A stretch of 64,000 nt of DNA from JABDII01 sp963815325. Its GTDB lineage: Bacteria; Gemmatimonadota; Gemmatimonadetes; Gemmatimonadales; GWC2-71-9. This document shows positions 1 to 8,929 of the stretch, piece after piece; position 1 is the first letter of the stretch; the number at the start of each line of letters is the position of its first letter. The position numbers and the translations under genes were made by a program. The stretch is from the NCBI GenBank assembly GCA_963815325.1, contig CAWFGG010000001.1, positions 62,001 through 126,000 on the forward strand. Direction: 5' to 3'. The notes beneath the pieces were generated by a model. It searched no databases. It saw only the letters and a list, made by a program, of their open reading frames with translations, and was not told where the DNA came from.

Positions 1-2
1 TC

Positions 3-479
3 ATGCCCGTGGCCGCCCTTGTTGCCGCCGTGGCGGCGGCGATCCGCGGGGATGGACTCGGAGCAATCGCGGCACAGGCCCTGGTTGGTCCTACCGCGGC
101 ATTCGGCGCCTGGGCATTGGCGCGTGAGCTGGCGCCGGACGACAACCCCGCCGCCTTCGTCAGCATGGCGCTGGCCTTTGCGGCGTCGCTCACCGTCGCC
201 TCGCCGAGCCTGCTGCTCCTGTTCGCGACACTGGGTATGGTGCGGATCGTGAACCGGACGGTGGGCCCGCCCGCTCGCCTGACCGATTCCCTGGTAGTGC
301 TCGGCCTGATCCTGGCGACGGCCTGGATCACCCGGAGCCCCGTGCTGCCGGTGGTCGGGGCGGTCGCGTTTGCGCTCGACGCGTCGCTCGAAGACGGCAC
401 CCGCCGCCAGCTCGCATTCGCCGTGCTGGCCTTGGTCGGTGCGGCAGTGGCGCTTGGTGTGGTGGACACCGCGGACTGA
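3..479 (+). CDS. Hypothetical integral membrane protein, possibly 5' truncated
   Basis: I do not recognise a family. The 158 residues are dominated by Ala/Leu/Val-rich hydrophobic stretches (about residues 1-14, 20-42, 50-80, 95-115 and 135-153), consistent with four or five membrane helices. An ATG lies at base 3, but the window begins two bases earlier, so the true start may be upstream. The stop at 477-479 overlaps the next reading frame. Several genes in this window are broken by single-base shifts, so this and the next frame could be one protein split by an indel. A coding sequence is likely; its function is unknown. Confidence 0.55.
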   Translation: MPVAALVAAVAAAIRGDGLGAIAAQALVGPTAAFGAWALARELAPDDNPAAFVSMALAFAASLTVASPSLLLLFATLGMVRIVNRTVGPPARLTDSLVVLGLILATAWITRSPVLPVVGAVAFALDASLEDGTRRQLAFAVLALVGAAVALGVVDTAD

Positions 480-759
480 AAGCCACACGCTTCCCGTTGC
501 GACCGGTGCCCTGATTGGGGTCGTGAGCGTGGGGTTCGGCATCGCCATCGCGCGGACCCGCCGGGTGATCTCCGTGGCCGATGTGACCGGCCGGCCGTTG
601 TCGGTGAAGCGTGTCCGGGCCGGAATGTTCATCGCATTACTCGTCGCGGTCCAGGCGGTGTTGCTGGGAACGGAAGGCCTCGAGCTGTCGGCCCTGGTCT
701 GGGCCACGCTGGCAGGGGTGGTGGTTGGGGGGCTAGCGGGTAGGGAGAGATCACTGTAG
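457..759 (+). CDS. Small hypothetical membrane protein (start uncertain)
   Basis: About 100 residues with two hydrophobic segments (after the TGALIGVV stretch, and the FIALLVAVQAVLLG stretch) separated by a basic loop containing RTRR and KRVRAG. No family recognised. I placed the start at GTG 457, which overlaps the upstream stop by about 20 bases; a GTG near 523 is also possible. No clear ribosome binding site decides it. The alternative is that this is the C-terminal part of the preceding membrane protein, separated by a one-base indel. It is followed at once by the CTATTGG repeat region. Confidence 0.4.
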   Translation: MWWTPRTESHTLPVATGALIGVVSVGFGIAIARTRRVISVADVTGRPLSVKRVRAGMFIALLVAVQAVLLGTEGLELSALVWATLAGVVVGGLAGRERSL

Positions 760-765
760 GGCCAC

Positions 766-866
766 CAGCTATTGGCTATGAGCTATTGGTCCTCGCCTGA
801 CCAGCCAAGAGCCATTAGCCAATAGCTCTCACCCTGGAGCGATCCATCCCTGCACCTAGCCAATAG
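766..866. repeat. CTATTGG-type heptamer repeats in both orientations
   Basis: Between two convergent genes there are copies of the word GCTATTGG on the plus strand (about 768-790) and of its complement CCAATAGC (about 806-830 and 855-866). The opposed copies can pair and form a hairpin between the genes. The same heptamer recurs at 1345-1425, 3061-3103 and 19122-19160. No gene is seen here. Confidence 0.7.
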
Positions 867-892
867 CATTCTTCCCGACCTCCCACAGCTTC

Positions 893-1336
893 TCACCGCA
901 ATCCCACCACCGTCACGCCAGGGTTCCCGCGTCCCAGGTCCCGGTCGCTCTCGAGCTTGGGGAACTGCTTGACGATGGCGCTGCTCTTGGTGAAGTGCTC
1001 GCCCGCCACGTAGCTCCGGACCAAGCCCTGTCGCTCGAGCTCGGGCAGGACGCGACGCACCGCATCGCGGAGGCTCCCGCCCTTCCCGCTCGAACCGTAG
1101 CCGTGAATCACCTTGAGCACCTTCACGCCTTGCCGGCGCGCGGTCTCGATGCGCCGCTCGAGCTTGGCGAGCGCCTCGGTGACGGTGGGGTGGCCGGCCT
1201 CGAGGTTCAGCACTTGATACCACTCCTTGGTCTTGCCACCGCGGCTGGGCTGGACCTGAGCGCCGCAGAACGGACAGGTGCTCGGGTCGTCTTCCAGCGG
1301 GTTGCCGCAGGTGGGGCAGAGGGGGCTGGAGGTCAA
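893..1336 (-). CDS. Zinc-ribbon protein with Smr domain
   Basis: 147 residues. The N-terminus has a double CxxC zinc ribbon (CPTCGNPL about residues 8-15 and CPFCG about 21-25). The C-terminal half is a Smr (small MutS-related) domain: an EALAKLERRIETARRQG helix, the nuclease-loop signature HGYGSSGKGG near residue 98, and the closing GVTVVGL strand. Smr domains of MutS2 and stand-alone proteins nick or bind DNA or cleave RNA; which substrate applies here cannot be told. The zinc ribbon may add nucleic-acid binding. It is a single gene flanked on both sides by heptamer repeats. Confidence 0.85.
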   Translation of the reverse strand: MTSSPLCPTCGNPLEDDPSTCPFCGAQVQPSRGGKTKEWYQVLNLEAGHPTVTEALAKLERRIETARRQGVKVLKVIHGYGSSGKGGSLRDAVRRVLPELERQGLVRSYVAGEHFTKSSAIVKQFPKLESDRDLGRGNPGVTVVGLR

Positions 1337-1344
1337 GAAACGGT

Positions 1345-1425
1345 GGGTGGCTATTGGCTATTGGCTATTGGCTATTGGCTATTGGCTAGCCGAATCTAAT
1401 GACCAATAGCTAATAGCTAATAGCC
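1345..1425. repeat. CTATTGG heptamer array
   Basis: About five head-to-tail copies of GGCTATT (1349-1387) are followed by three or four copies of the complementary word (CCAATAGCTAATAGC, about 1400-1425). The array fills the gap between the start of the Smr gene and the end of pilT, so transcription from pilT would cross it. Array and inverted copies could fold as a hairpin. Confidence 0.75.
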
Positions 1426-1452
1426 TTTGATCTGCTATCATACCTGCAGCGC

Positions 1453-2553
1453 CTACTGAAACTGCAGATTCCGCTCGAAGTCGCCGGGGCTGGTCGCGGC
1501 GGCCATCGCGGTCTTCTGGGAGATGTGGTCTTTCTTGAACAGCTCCATCAGGTGCTGGTCGAAGGTCTGCATGCCGTACTGCTCGCGACCCTCCTCGAGA
1601 TAGTCCTTGATCTCGGAGGTCTTTTCCTGGTTCGCGATGCACTCCGCGATGGTGGGCGTGTTCCGGAGGATCTCGACCGCCACGACCCGGCCCTGCCCGT
1701 CCTTCCGCGGCAGCAGGCGCTGCGAGATCACCGCCTTCAGCGTCTCCGCCAGCCTGAGTCGGGTGGGCTTCTGCTCGGCGGCGTCGAACACGCTCACCAG
1801 CCGGGTGATGGTCTTGATCGCATCGGTGGTGTGCACCGTGCTGAACACCAGGTGCCCCGTCTCCGCCGCCTTGAGCGCCACGTCGATGGTGGCCCGGTCG
1901 CGCATCTCGCCGACCATGATGATGTCGGGATCCTGCCGAAGGGCCGCCCGCAGTGCGTCCGCAAAGGTGCTGGTGTCGGTGCCGAGCTCGCGCTGAATGA
2001 TGATGCTCTTCTGATCCTTGTGGAGAAACTCGATCGGATCCTCGATGGTGACGACCTTGCCGGCCCGGTTCTGATTGACGTAGCCCACCATCGCGGCCAG
2101 GGTCGACGACTTGCCGCTTCCCGTCACACCGGTCAGCAACACCAAGCCGCGGTCTTCCATCGAGATCTTCTCGAGCACCGGCGGGAGGCCGAGCTGCTCG
2201 AAGTCCGGCACCCCGACGGGGATGTTCCGCAATACGACAGCCAACGACCCCCGCTGGCTGCAGATATTCACTCTGAATCGGCCGTGATCTTGGAGCGAGT
2301 ACGAGCAATCGAGGTCTTTGAGATTGTGGAGCACGGCATCAACGGAATCCGGTGTCGCCTTCTTCGCCGCCAGGAGGATGTGCCTGGTAATGGCCTCGGT
2401 GTCTTGCGGGGTCAAGCCTTCGGTCCCGGTGACGGGAACCATCTGCCCCCGAACGCGGAGCCGATACGGCCCGCCCGCCCCGATGTGGACGTCCGAGGCA
2501 TTCACCTCGATGGCCTTCTTGAGGATGGCGTCAAAGGTCCCGATAGTGGTCAT
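1453..2553 (-). CDS. pilT: Type IV pilus retraction ATPase PilT/PilU family
   Basis: 366 residues from ATG 2553; the frame is open 32 codons further upstream, but the MTTIGTFDAILKKA start fits the family. It has the PilT N-terminal PAS-like domain (ASDVHIGAGG), Walker A GVTGSGKSS (about residues 142-150), an Asp box and the Walker B region DPDIIMVGEMRD, and the HTTDA His box. PilT hexamers hydrolyse ATP at the inner membrane to depolymerise type IV pili and drive twitching. PilU paralogues look similar; the C-terminal GDFERNLQFQ does not decide between them. No other pilus genes lie in the window, so the gene stands alone, as pilT often does. Confidence 0.92.
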   Translation of the reverse strand: MTTIGTFDAILKKAIEVNASDVHIGAGGPYRLRVRGQMVPVTGTEGLTPQDTEAITRHILLAAKKATPDSVDAVLHNLKDLDCSYSLQDHGRFRVNICSQRGSLAVVLRNIPVGVPDFEQLGLPPVLEKISMEDRGLVLLTGVTGSGKSSTLAAMVGYVNQNRAGKVVTIEDPIEFLHKDQKSIIIQRELGTDTSTFADALRAALRQDPDIIMVGEMRDRATIDVALKAAETGHLVFSTVHTTDAIKTITRLVSVFDAAEQKPTRLRLAETLKAVISQRLLPRKDGQGRVVAVEILRNTPTIAECIANQEKTSEIKDYLEEGREQYGMQTFDQHLMELFKKDHISQKTAMAAATSPGDFERNLQFQ

Positions 2554-2655
2554 GGGAGTCCAGATTCTAGAATTGTGCGGCGTTCGACTAGGGAATACCC
2601 TAGCAACCAGGCGGTCTTCGGCTCGGTTACTCGACAGGTGCATCGCCAACGCAAA

Positions 2656-2677
2656 GGGCGGGCCGTTTGGCCCGCCC
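2656..2677 (-). terminator. Rho-independent-type hairpin after rpsU
   Basis: A perfect 9-bp stem GGGCGGGCC / GGCCCGCCC with a 4-base loop lies 15 bases past the rpsU stop. Read on the minus strand it is followed by TTTGCG, a short T run. It separates rpsU from pilT. Confidence 0.75.
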
Positions 2678-2692
2678 CAGCGAGTCGGATGG

Positions 2693-2893
2693 TCAGGCGA
2701 TGCGCGGCCTGGGCTTCTTCCGCTTCCGCCGCTGGGCGGCTGCGGCCTTCAACCGTCGGGCCGTGCTCGGTTTGACGTGGTGCCGTCGCTGGCGGACTTC
2801 CTTCAGGATCCCGGACCGCTGGACCTTGCGTCGAAAGGCCTTGATGGCCTGTTCGATACCGCCGTTCTCGGAGAGGGTGACCTCTATCATCAT
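2693..2893 (-). CDS. rpsU: 30S ribosomal protein bS21
   Basis: 66 residues, the usual length. It starts MMIEV with the conserved ENGGIEQAIKAFRRKVQRSG core, then a basic helix (RRHHVKPSTARRLKAAAAQRR) and a Lys/Arg-rich tail. bS21 sits on the 30S platform near the anti-Shine-Dalgarno helix and helps translation initiation. Two ATG codons are adjacent (2893 and 2890). The gene has its own terminator-like hairpin downstream and a structured region upstream, so it is probably transcribed alone. Confidence 0.97.
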   Translation of the reverse strand: MMIEVTLSENGGIEQAIKAFRRKVQRSGILKEVRQRRHHVKPSTARRLKAAAAQRRKRKKPRPRIA

Positions 2894-2933
2894 GCGCCTC
2901 GGATTGCGGTTTGCATCATCCTCCGACAGACAA

Positions 2934-3043
2934 AGAGGGCCGGCGCGAACGCCAGCCCTCTCGAGGTGTCGTCGGTGCTCCGCGCCTTTGAACGGCGCAG
3001 GAGTCGCTTTGGAAAGGTAACCCGGTCGTCGAGGGCCGACAAC
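2934..3043 (-). ncRNA. Candidate structured RNA / leader upstream of rpsU
   Basis: On the minus strand three nested structures are visible. An outer 8-bp helix pairs about 3036-3043 (GTTGTCGG) with about 2968-2975 (CCGACGAC, one G-U pair). Inside it a hairpin CTCCTGCGCC / GGCGCGGAG has the 7-base loop GTTCAAA (about 2978-3003). Downstream lies a 12-bp UUCG-capped hairpin AGAGGGCTGGCG / CGCCGGCCCTCT (2934-2961) followed by TTTGTCTGT, which looks like an intrinsic terminator or attenuator 40 bases before the rpsU ATG. I match it to no known RNA family. It could be an autoregulatory leader, or a separate small RNA. Coordinates may be off by one base. Confidence 0.45.
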
Positions 3044-3060
3044 TGAGCGGAACTCGGAAG

Positions 3061-3103
3061 CTATTGGCTATTGGCTATTGGCTATTGGCTATTGGCTATT
3101 GGC
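3061..3103. repeat. CTATTGG heptamer array (six copies)
   Basis: Six near-perfect tandem copies of CTATTGG run from 3061 to about 3103. The array lies between the rpsU leader and the 3' end of the glycogen operon. Confidence 0.85.
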
Positions 3104-3185
3104 CCGCGAAGGTAAACCCTCCGCCTCACCCGCGGCTGAAGCCGCTGCTCGGTAAGGCGTCGCTGCGCGACGCTAGCGAGCCGTC

Positions 3186-3268
3186 CTCCCTCACTCCTCA
3201 CTCCTCACTCCTCCCTCCTCACTCCCTCCTCCTCCCCACTCCCTACTCCCTACTCCCTCCTCCCCCCA
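3186..3268. repeat. ACTCCTC / ACTCCCT short tandem repeats
   Basis: A pyrimidine-only stretch is built of heptamer-like words ACTCCTC, ACTCCCT and TACTCCC. It sits at the very end of the glycogen operon and overlaps the last codons of the terminal GH57 gene, encoding its Gly-rich C-terminus. Related arrays occur at about 19224, 33005, 34405, 49000 and 63405. Confidence 0.75.
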
Positions 3269-5172
3269 CCACCACCAATGCCTCCCCCAATGCCACCGGC
3301 CACCGCGGCGTATACGACTGGCCCTGCACGGTCTTGTCGAAGCCGCGCTCGGACTTGGCCACGGTCGCAATGGCGAAGACCCAGAGATCGGGTGTCGGCA
3401 CGCAATCGAGCTGGAGCTCGCGAGCCAGCGAAATCTCCGGCGCGAAGAACGCATCGGGCGGGAACGCGCTCGGATCCCAGCGATAGCTCACGGAGAGACG
3501 TCCGGCGTGATCGAATCGGAGCCGCTTCTCGATCAGCCCGGGAGCGGCCTCGGTTGTCGGTCGGAGCACGATGTCGATGCCCTGGTCTCTTGTGCTCGAC
3601 ACTCGCCCGAAATACGGCCCGGGCCCAACTGGCCACCGGCTCGTACCGACCACGCTGATAGGCCTCGAGCGTGAGACCAGCCGGCAATACCCGGTCCACG
3701 AACAGCGCCCGAGTGTCTGTGTCGACGGGAGCCAACTCGGCCGGTACCCCATTCTGCATGTCTTGCACCGTGGCCGCGTCATCAGTTGGCGCGACGGGAG
3801 CGGCGAGTTGGAGGTAGGCCTCGCGCCGGCGGGTCAGGACATCGGCGTAGTTGATGCCGGCCTCGAACAGGGTGTACTCCTCCACGACGCCGCCCCGGTC
3901 CGGACTCACCACGGCGCTGAACTTGGCCGAATGGACCAGGATCTCCTCGTGTCCATCGGCGTCGAAATCGGCCAAGTCATGTGCCAGCGGATCGTCGGCA
4001 CGTAACTCGGCTTCAGCCAGGGCGAGGTTCTGCCACACCGCGGCACGGAGATGCGGCAAGTAGAGCCCGCCGAAGACGCCATGCCAGTAGGCATCGTTGC
4101 ATTGCGCGCGGCCGATGGCGCGGCGCGCGTCCGGCGGATCGCCCCGCCAGCGGCACAGCGCCGATAACGCCATCATCTTCTTGTGCATCCGGTTGGCTTC
4201 GGCGTACTTGGCCAGGAAGTTCCGCCAGTGCGCGCCACGGACGAGGGCGCCGTCGGCACCCTCCAGGCGCTCCTTGCCGAGATCGTGCTCCAGCCGAGCC
4301 AATCGAATGGCGGCGGTGGGCGGCAGGGCCCAACCTTCCATCTCGCGGTATGACGCGGTCGGCAGGTAGGCGAGCCCGGCGCTCGGCACCTCTTTCAAGG
4401 CCTGCTCGAAGGTAGTGAGTTGTACCTCGCCACCGGCAACCATCCCACCCATCACGTCGAGAAACTGATCGAGCCAACCCCGCTCGTATACCCATTCCCT
4501 GGTGCCGGGCCAGCCGCCGAACTTCTCGCCGTCGTCGGCCAGGACGGCCAGCCGGTGGCCCGCATCCCGAAGTTGCCGTAGGTACGCACCCGTCTCTTCC
4601 GGCGGGCGGAACGGTACCAGGTAGCGCAGCCGCTCGTCGATCGGAAAGAGCGTCACTCGCTTGCCGTCGCTCTCGGTGGTCCAGGGCGCGTGAATCTGAT
4701 GGCGCTCGAACCCGCTCACCAGGAAGTGGTGATCGTCCACCAACACGAACCGCACCCCGGCCTCGGCGAGGTCGGCCGGCAAGTCCGGCTCCCATACGCG
4801 CTCGGTGAGCCAGAGCCCGGTGGCCGTGACGCCGAAGCGCCGCTCGATGGCCTCTCGCATCCACTGAATCTGCTCGATCCGGTCCGCTCGGGGTAACGCC
4901 GCCAGGATGGGCTCGTAGAACCCGGCGAGCAGCAGTTCCACCCGCCCATCCGAAACCAGTCTGCCGACCAGATTGAGGAATCCGTCGCTGTGTTGCTCGA
5001 GCCATTCGAGCAACGGCCCCGAGATGTGGAGGGTGACGGGGAGGAAGTCGCGTTCCGAGACCCGCTGGAGAAATGGGAGGTACGCCTGATCGACATGATC
5101 CCGAAACACGTGATCGAAATTGCCGGTGGGCTGATGGAGGTGGACGCCGAAGGCGAAGCGAATGGGTTCCAC
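3243..5172 (-). CDS. GH57 glycosidase (alpha-amylase / 4-alpha-glucanotransferase type), frameshifted
   Basis: About 640 residues when one frame change is repaired near 3590-3640. The upstream frame carries the GH57 barrel: N-terminal FAFGVHLHQP, the nucleophile region LWLTERVWEP, and the acid region LADDGEKFGGWPGT. The downstream frame restores a beta-rich C-terminal domain (RPTTEAAPGLIEKRL to RWPVALG), whereas the first frame turns into Arg-rich nonsense. I chose GTG 5172, six bases after the upstream stop and preceded by AGGA, because VEPIRFAFG fits the family start. It is the last gene of the glycogen operon and probably trims or transfers maltodextrins in the cytoplasm; no signal peptide is visible. 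Confidence 0.8.
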
Positions 5173-5177
5173 GCCGG

Positions 5178-7199
5178 CTATTCCTGGCTGAAGCCGAGCC
5201 GGCGGGCGAACGGCCCGGCGACACGCCTCGCATCGGCGGTCAGCCTGCTCCACACCCGGGCAAAACGGGTCTGCGCGTCGAATGGGATCTTGACCCCACA
5301 GAGTTCGAGCAGATCGAGCAGGCCAGTGGCCCGCTCGACATCGTCCGCCACGGTAGCCTCATGGAGACTCTCAACCGCCGCTACCAACGCGTGGCGTACC
5401 ACACCTTCGAACCTGGCATCGCCGCGCGCCACCACTGCCTGATCGTCCGCCGGTAGCCACCGTGCTGCCAAAGCCGCCCGACGGGCACTGGCCACCACGG
5501 CGCGATGGTGCTCGGTCAGGTCCGACATCGTCAGGTGAAAGCGTGTTCCGTCCGCGGCTTCCACGGTGGCGGAGAGCTCGGCCGCACCGGCCGCGCCGAG
5601 CGAGACGGTGTACTGCGCCTGCCGGCCGGTCGGGCAGTGGACCACCGAGACCGAGGCGCCATTGATGTCCGTTCTGTACGCCGGGATGCCACAGTGCCGC
5701 GGATCGATGCCGGCATCATTGGCCGCCCAGCAACCGGCCGCCACCCGGACCGCGGCAGGCACCGTGGGTTTCACGTGTGCCAGATAGATATCGCGCGCCG
5801 TGCCTAGCGCCGCATCGTTGCTTGGTGCGTTTGCCAACTGCGAGAGGAACTCCTGCTCCAGCCGCTCAACGTGGGGCGGGCCGGCCAGCTCCATGCCGTG
5901 CGCCGCATATCGAAGCACCTGGCGCGGCTCGATTCTGCCAATGTCATCGAAGAACCAGCCGCACGAGGTGAACATCCGGAGCGCGTCCTGCTCCATCTCC
6001 AAGAGTTCGAGTGCCCGCACGCGCCGCTCGTCGCTGGGCTCCTTGAGCACACCGGCAATGAACTCGTGCCGATCGACCCGGTCGCTCACCACTTGGCCGA
6101 AGGCATCGCGCACCGTCCAGGGCTCAGCGAACAATCCGGCCGCTTCACGCTCGTAGACCTGGTGTAGTTCACCCGCAAGCCAGTCCACCGCTTGCCTGAG
6201 CGGAGCCCGCCAGCGCTGTTGCGAGCTGTCGGTCGGCACCATCTTGCAGCCGCAGTCCGACCGCCAGCGCTCGATCCCGTGCGCACAGCTCCACGAGCTG
6301 GGCGAGACCAGCTGGACGTCTTCGGTGGGTGGATGGCGCGCGAGGAACGAGGCGAAGTTCTCGATCTGCACGTTGGGGCGGCGACCGAGTTGGTCGAGCA
6401 CGGCCGCCAGTGCCATCTCGCCGAAGGCATGATGGTGGCCATAGGTCTCGCCGTCGGTCGCGACGCTCACCAGGTCCGGCCCCAGCGGATCGTGACCGGG
6501 TACCATGCGCTCGGCCCAGGCTGCAGCGTCCTTCAGGAGCGGCCCGAAGCCGATGTCGTGAGAGATCGAGCCGAAGTAGACGAAGACTGCCAGCTCGCGC
6601 CCGCCGGACGTGCGATACCGGCCCGGTAATCCACCCGGCGGCGGCTGGACGACTTGATGTGGCCCGAGCACGGTGAACCGAATCCCCTCGGCAGCCAGAA
6701 CATCCAGCGTTTCGTGATCCACCGCCGTCTCGGGCAGCCACATTCCCGTGGGCTCCCGGCCGAAGCGGCGGCGGAAATTCTCCATGCCCCAGCGTACCTC
6801 GGTGACCTTGTCGCGCCGCGAGCTGAGCGGCAGGATGGTGTGATGGTACGGCGTGGCGATGGCGTTGCCGTGCCCTCCCAGCCGCTCGGCGCTCCGTCGA
6901 TCGGCGCCGAGTATCGCGTGGTAGGTGTCGTGCGCTTCCCGCTCCAGCCACTCCATGAGCGTCGGACCCACATTGAAGCTGATCCAGTCGAGCGTGTTCA
7001 CGATCCGGGCGATGCGGCCGTCGCGTTCGGTCACACGAGCCGCCACCACCGCGCGGTAGCATTCGCGTTCGATCCGCTGATTCCAGTCGTGAAACGGGGC
7101 CGCCGACGGTTCGGACTCCACCTCGTCCAGCCACGGGTCTTCCCGCGGCGGCTGGTAGAAGTGACCGTGGATGACGACCGAGCGAGGATGGACGCTCAT
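5178..7199 (-). CDS. GH57 glycosidase with C-terminal DUF3536
   Basis: 673 residues from ATG 7199; the frame stays open upstream but that part is an Arg/Pro-rich shadow. The N-terminal GH57 signature HGHFYQPPREDPW is followed by the presumed nucleophile region GMWLPETAVD and the presumed acid region SVATDGETYGHHH. The C-terminal half (about residue 290 onward, with FTSCGWFFDDIGRIE) matches the DUF3536 architecture seen in large GH57 proteins. Exact specificity is unknown; members of this type are usually encoded with glycogen genes and are thought to act on alpha-glucans. It sits 20 bases after the GH57 branching enzyme and 5 bases before the next GH57, so it is part of one operon. Confidence 0.85.
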   Translation of the reverse strand: MSVHPRSVVIHGHFYQPPREDPWLDEVESEPSAAPFHDWNQRIERECYRAVVAARVTERDGRIARIVNTLDWISFNVGPTLMEWLEREAHDTYHAILGADRRSAERLGGHGNAIATPYHHTILPLSSRRDKVTEVRWGMENFRRRFGREPTGMWLPETAVDHETLDVLAAEGIRFTVLGPHQVVQPPPGGLPGRYRTSGGRELAVFVYFGSISHDIGFGPLLKDAAAWAERMVPGHDPLGPDLVSVATDGETYGHHHAFGEMALAAVLDQLGRRPNVQIENFASFLARHPPTEDVQLVSPSSWSCAHGIERWRSDCGCKMVPTDSSQQRWRAPLRQAVDWLAGELHQVYEREAAGLFAEPWTVRDAFGQVVSDRVDRHEFIAGVLKEPSDERRVRALELLEMEQDALRMFTSCGWFFDDIGRIEPRQVLRYAAHGMELAGPPHVERLEQEFLSQLANAPSNDAALGTARDIYLAHVKPTVPAAVRVAAGCWAANDAGIDPRHCGIPAYRTDINGASVSVVHCPTGRQAQYTVSLGAAGAAELSATVEAADGTRFHLTMSDLTEHHRAVVASARRAALAARWLPADDQAVVARGDARFEGVVRHALVAAVESLHEATVADDVERATGLLDLLELCGVKIPFDAQTRFARVWSRLTADARRVAGPFARRLGFSQE

Positions 7200-7219
7200 G
7201 TTGCGCGGATGGGGGTCGG

Positions 7220-8921
7220 CTAGCCGCGCGCCGGTCGCGCTAGCAGGGCCCGCTCGACTGCCGGCAGGATATCCGGGAAGAGATGGTCCCGCTGGGACAG
7301 CGTCGCGGCCGACTGCCGCGCCGCCTCGCATACCGAGGCCGGCGCGTCGGGGGCCAACGCCTGGACGAGACGGGTCGCGTCGTCGACGTGGAGATTGAAT
7401 CGATCCGCACCGTAGTTCGCCACCGCGCCGGTCGAGATGATAAACGGCCAGTCGGACGACTGTGCCAGCACCAGCTGGCGGGCGGCCTGCGCCACGATGG
7501 GCCGGAGCGCCTCCGAGGCGAGTGCGCGAGGGACCGCGTTCCAGAAGGCGTCTTCCAGCGGCCAGAGACGCTGCCACATCCAGCGGGTGCCGTCGTTCAG
7601 CCACATGCTGTTGTCGCCGTTGGCACCCCACGACCCGGCCGCGAGCCGGATGACGTTGGCCGGCGGATGTGCGGCCAAGTGAGCGGAAGCCGTGGTGGGC
7701 CGGACACCTGCGTGGCCGGCCAGGCGGCTGAAGAGGGCGGCCACGAAATCGACTCCCTCATACCACCAGTGACCGAAGAGCTCGGTATCGAACGGTGCCA
7801 CGATGACCGCATCGTCCGCACCGGCTTGCGCGGCAGCGATGCCGGAGAGCAGCTGGGCAAAGTGGTCGGCGTGACTTCCCACCCGCTCGATGGCGCGAAC
7901 CGGATCGTACGGACGCTTGTCGCCGAGGTCGACGTTGGGGCCGCTCACCCGCCAGAACTTGAGCCCGCCGGGCCAGCGGATCTTGTGGAAATCGAGATAC
8001 CACTCGTCACCCGGATAGCCTTGTTGGCGACTCCACACCTGGAGCGACGAGCGAGGATCGCGCACCAGGCAGATGGCGGACGGCCCCCGTTTGGTCGAGG
8101 CCGCACGGTACGCCCGATAGGGCGACCGTTCGACTTCCGAGACTCGGGCGCTGCGGGATGTCATGCCGCTCGGCATCGAACCGCTCGACGCCGAGCGGCA
8201 CATCGGCATACGTGCCGAGGGCGTCGCCGGCATGGGCCAGGTGGGCGTCGGTAAAGAAATAGCGGAAGCCGGCCCATTCGAGGTGGGCTTCGATGCCGGC
8301 CCTGGTGCCGGGGTGCGGCGCCTCGGGCAGCGGGGCCCATCGGCCGCGCGGCCGGTAGCCACATTCCGGGAGCCAGCACCCGGCCGGGTCGCGACCGAAC
8401 AGCCGGCGGTGCTCCGCATACCCCAGACTCAGCTGGAGCCGGATGCTTTCGTCGCGGGCGAGCAGCGGGAGGAAGCCGTGTGTTGCGGCGGAGCTCACGA
8501 TTTCGATCATGCCCCGGCGCTCCAGGTCTCCGAACGCGCCGACGAGGTCGCCGTTCACGTCATGGAACAGATCCCGCAGCCGCTCGAACCGAGAACGCCA
8601 GTAGTCCACCAAGGGTTGGAGATGCGCATCGCCCGTCGTGGCAAGCGAGGCAGGCGCCTCGTCACAGGCCGCAAGCCGCTGCGTAAAGAACTCCTCCAAT
8701 TCCTCCACGAACAGGGGGCTGGTAAGCTGGTTCGCGAGCACCGGGGTGATGCCGATCGTGAGCGGCACCGCCGTGCCTTGCGCATCGAGCGCGCGCAGAT
8801 TCTCCAGGAGTGGGAGGTAGGTATCGAGCGCGGCCTCGGTCAGCCAATCGCTGCCGTGGGGCCACCGACCATGGTTCAGCACGTACGGCAGGTGGCTATG
8901 GAGCATGAGGATGAAGTTCAT
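7220..8921 (-). CDS. GH57 1,4-alpha-glucan branching enzyme (DUF1957), frameshifted
   Basis: About 565 residues after joining two frames near 8130-8165. The upstream frame starts MNFILMLHSHLPYVLNHG and contains AGCWLPECGY, the expected nucleophile Glu region. The downstream frame contains PFDTELFGHWWYEG, the expected catalytic Asp region, and the DUF1957 C-terminal domain (SSDWPFIISTGAVANYGADRF). Since both catalytic residues are needed, the break must be an error or inactivate the gene. ATG 8921 is chosen; its GGAGGG overlaps the glgA stop, which suggests translational coupling. No GH13-type glgB is seen, so this enzyme would supply the branching step of glycogen synthesis. Confidence 0.85.
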
Positions 8922-8929
8922 CTTGTCCG

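Noticed and set aside
2968..3043. tRNA gene upstream of rpsU
   Set aside because: The hairpin with loop GTTCAAA resembles a T-arm, but no acceptor stem, anticodon arm or CCA-type end can be drawn around it.
3061..3103. CRISPR array
   Set aside because: The repeats are 7-bp words joined directly with no unique spacers and no cas genes nearby, so they are simple tandem repeats.
5178..7631. GH57-DUF3536 gene starting far upstream at 7631 instead of 7199
   Set aside because: The extra 144 residues are Arg/Pro-rich and overlap the branching enzyme on the same strand; ATG 7199 fits the family and the intergenic distance.
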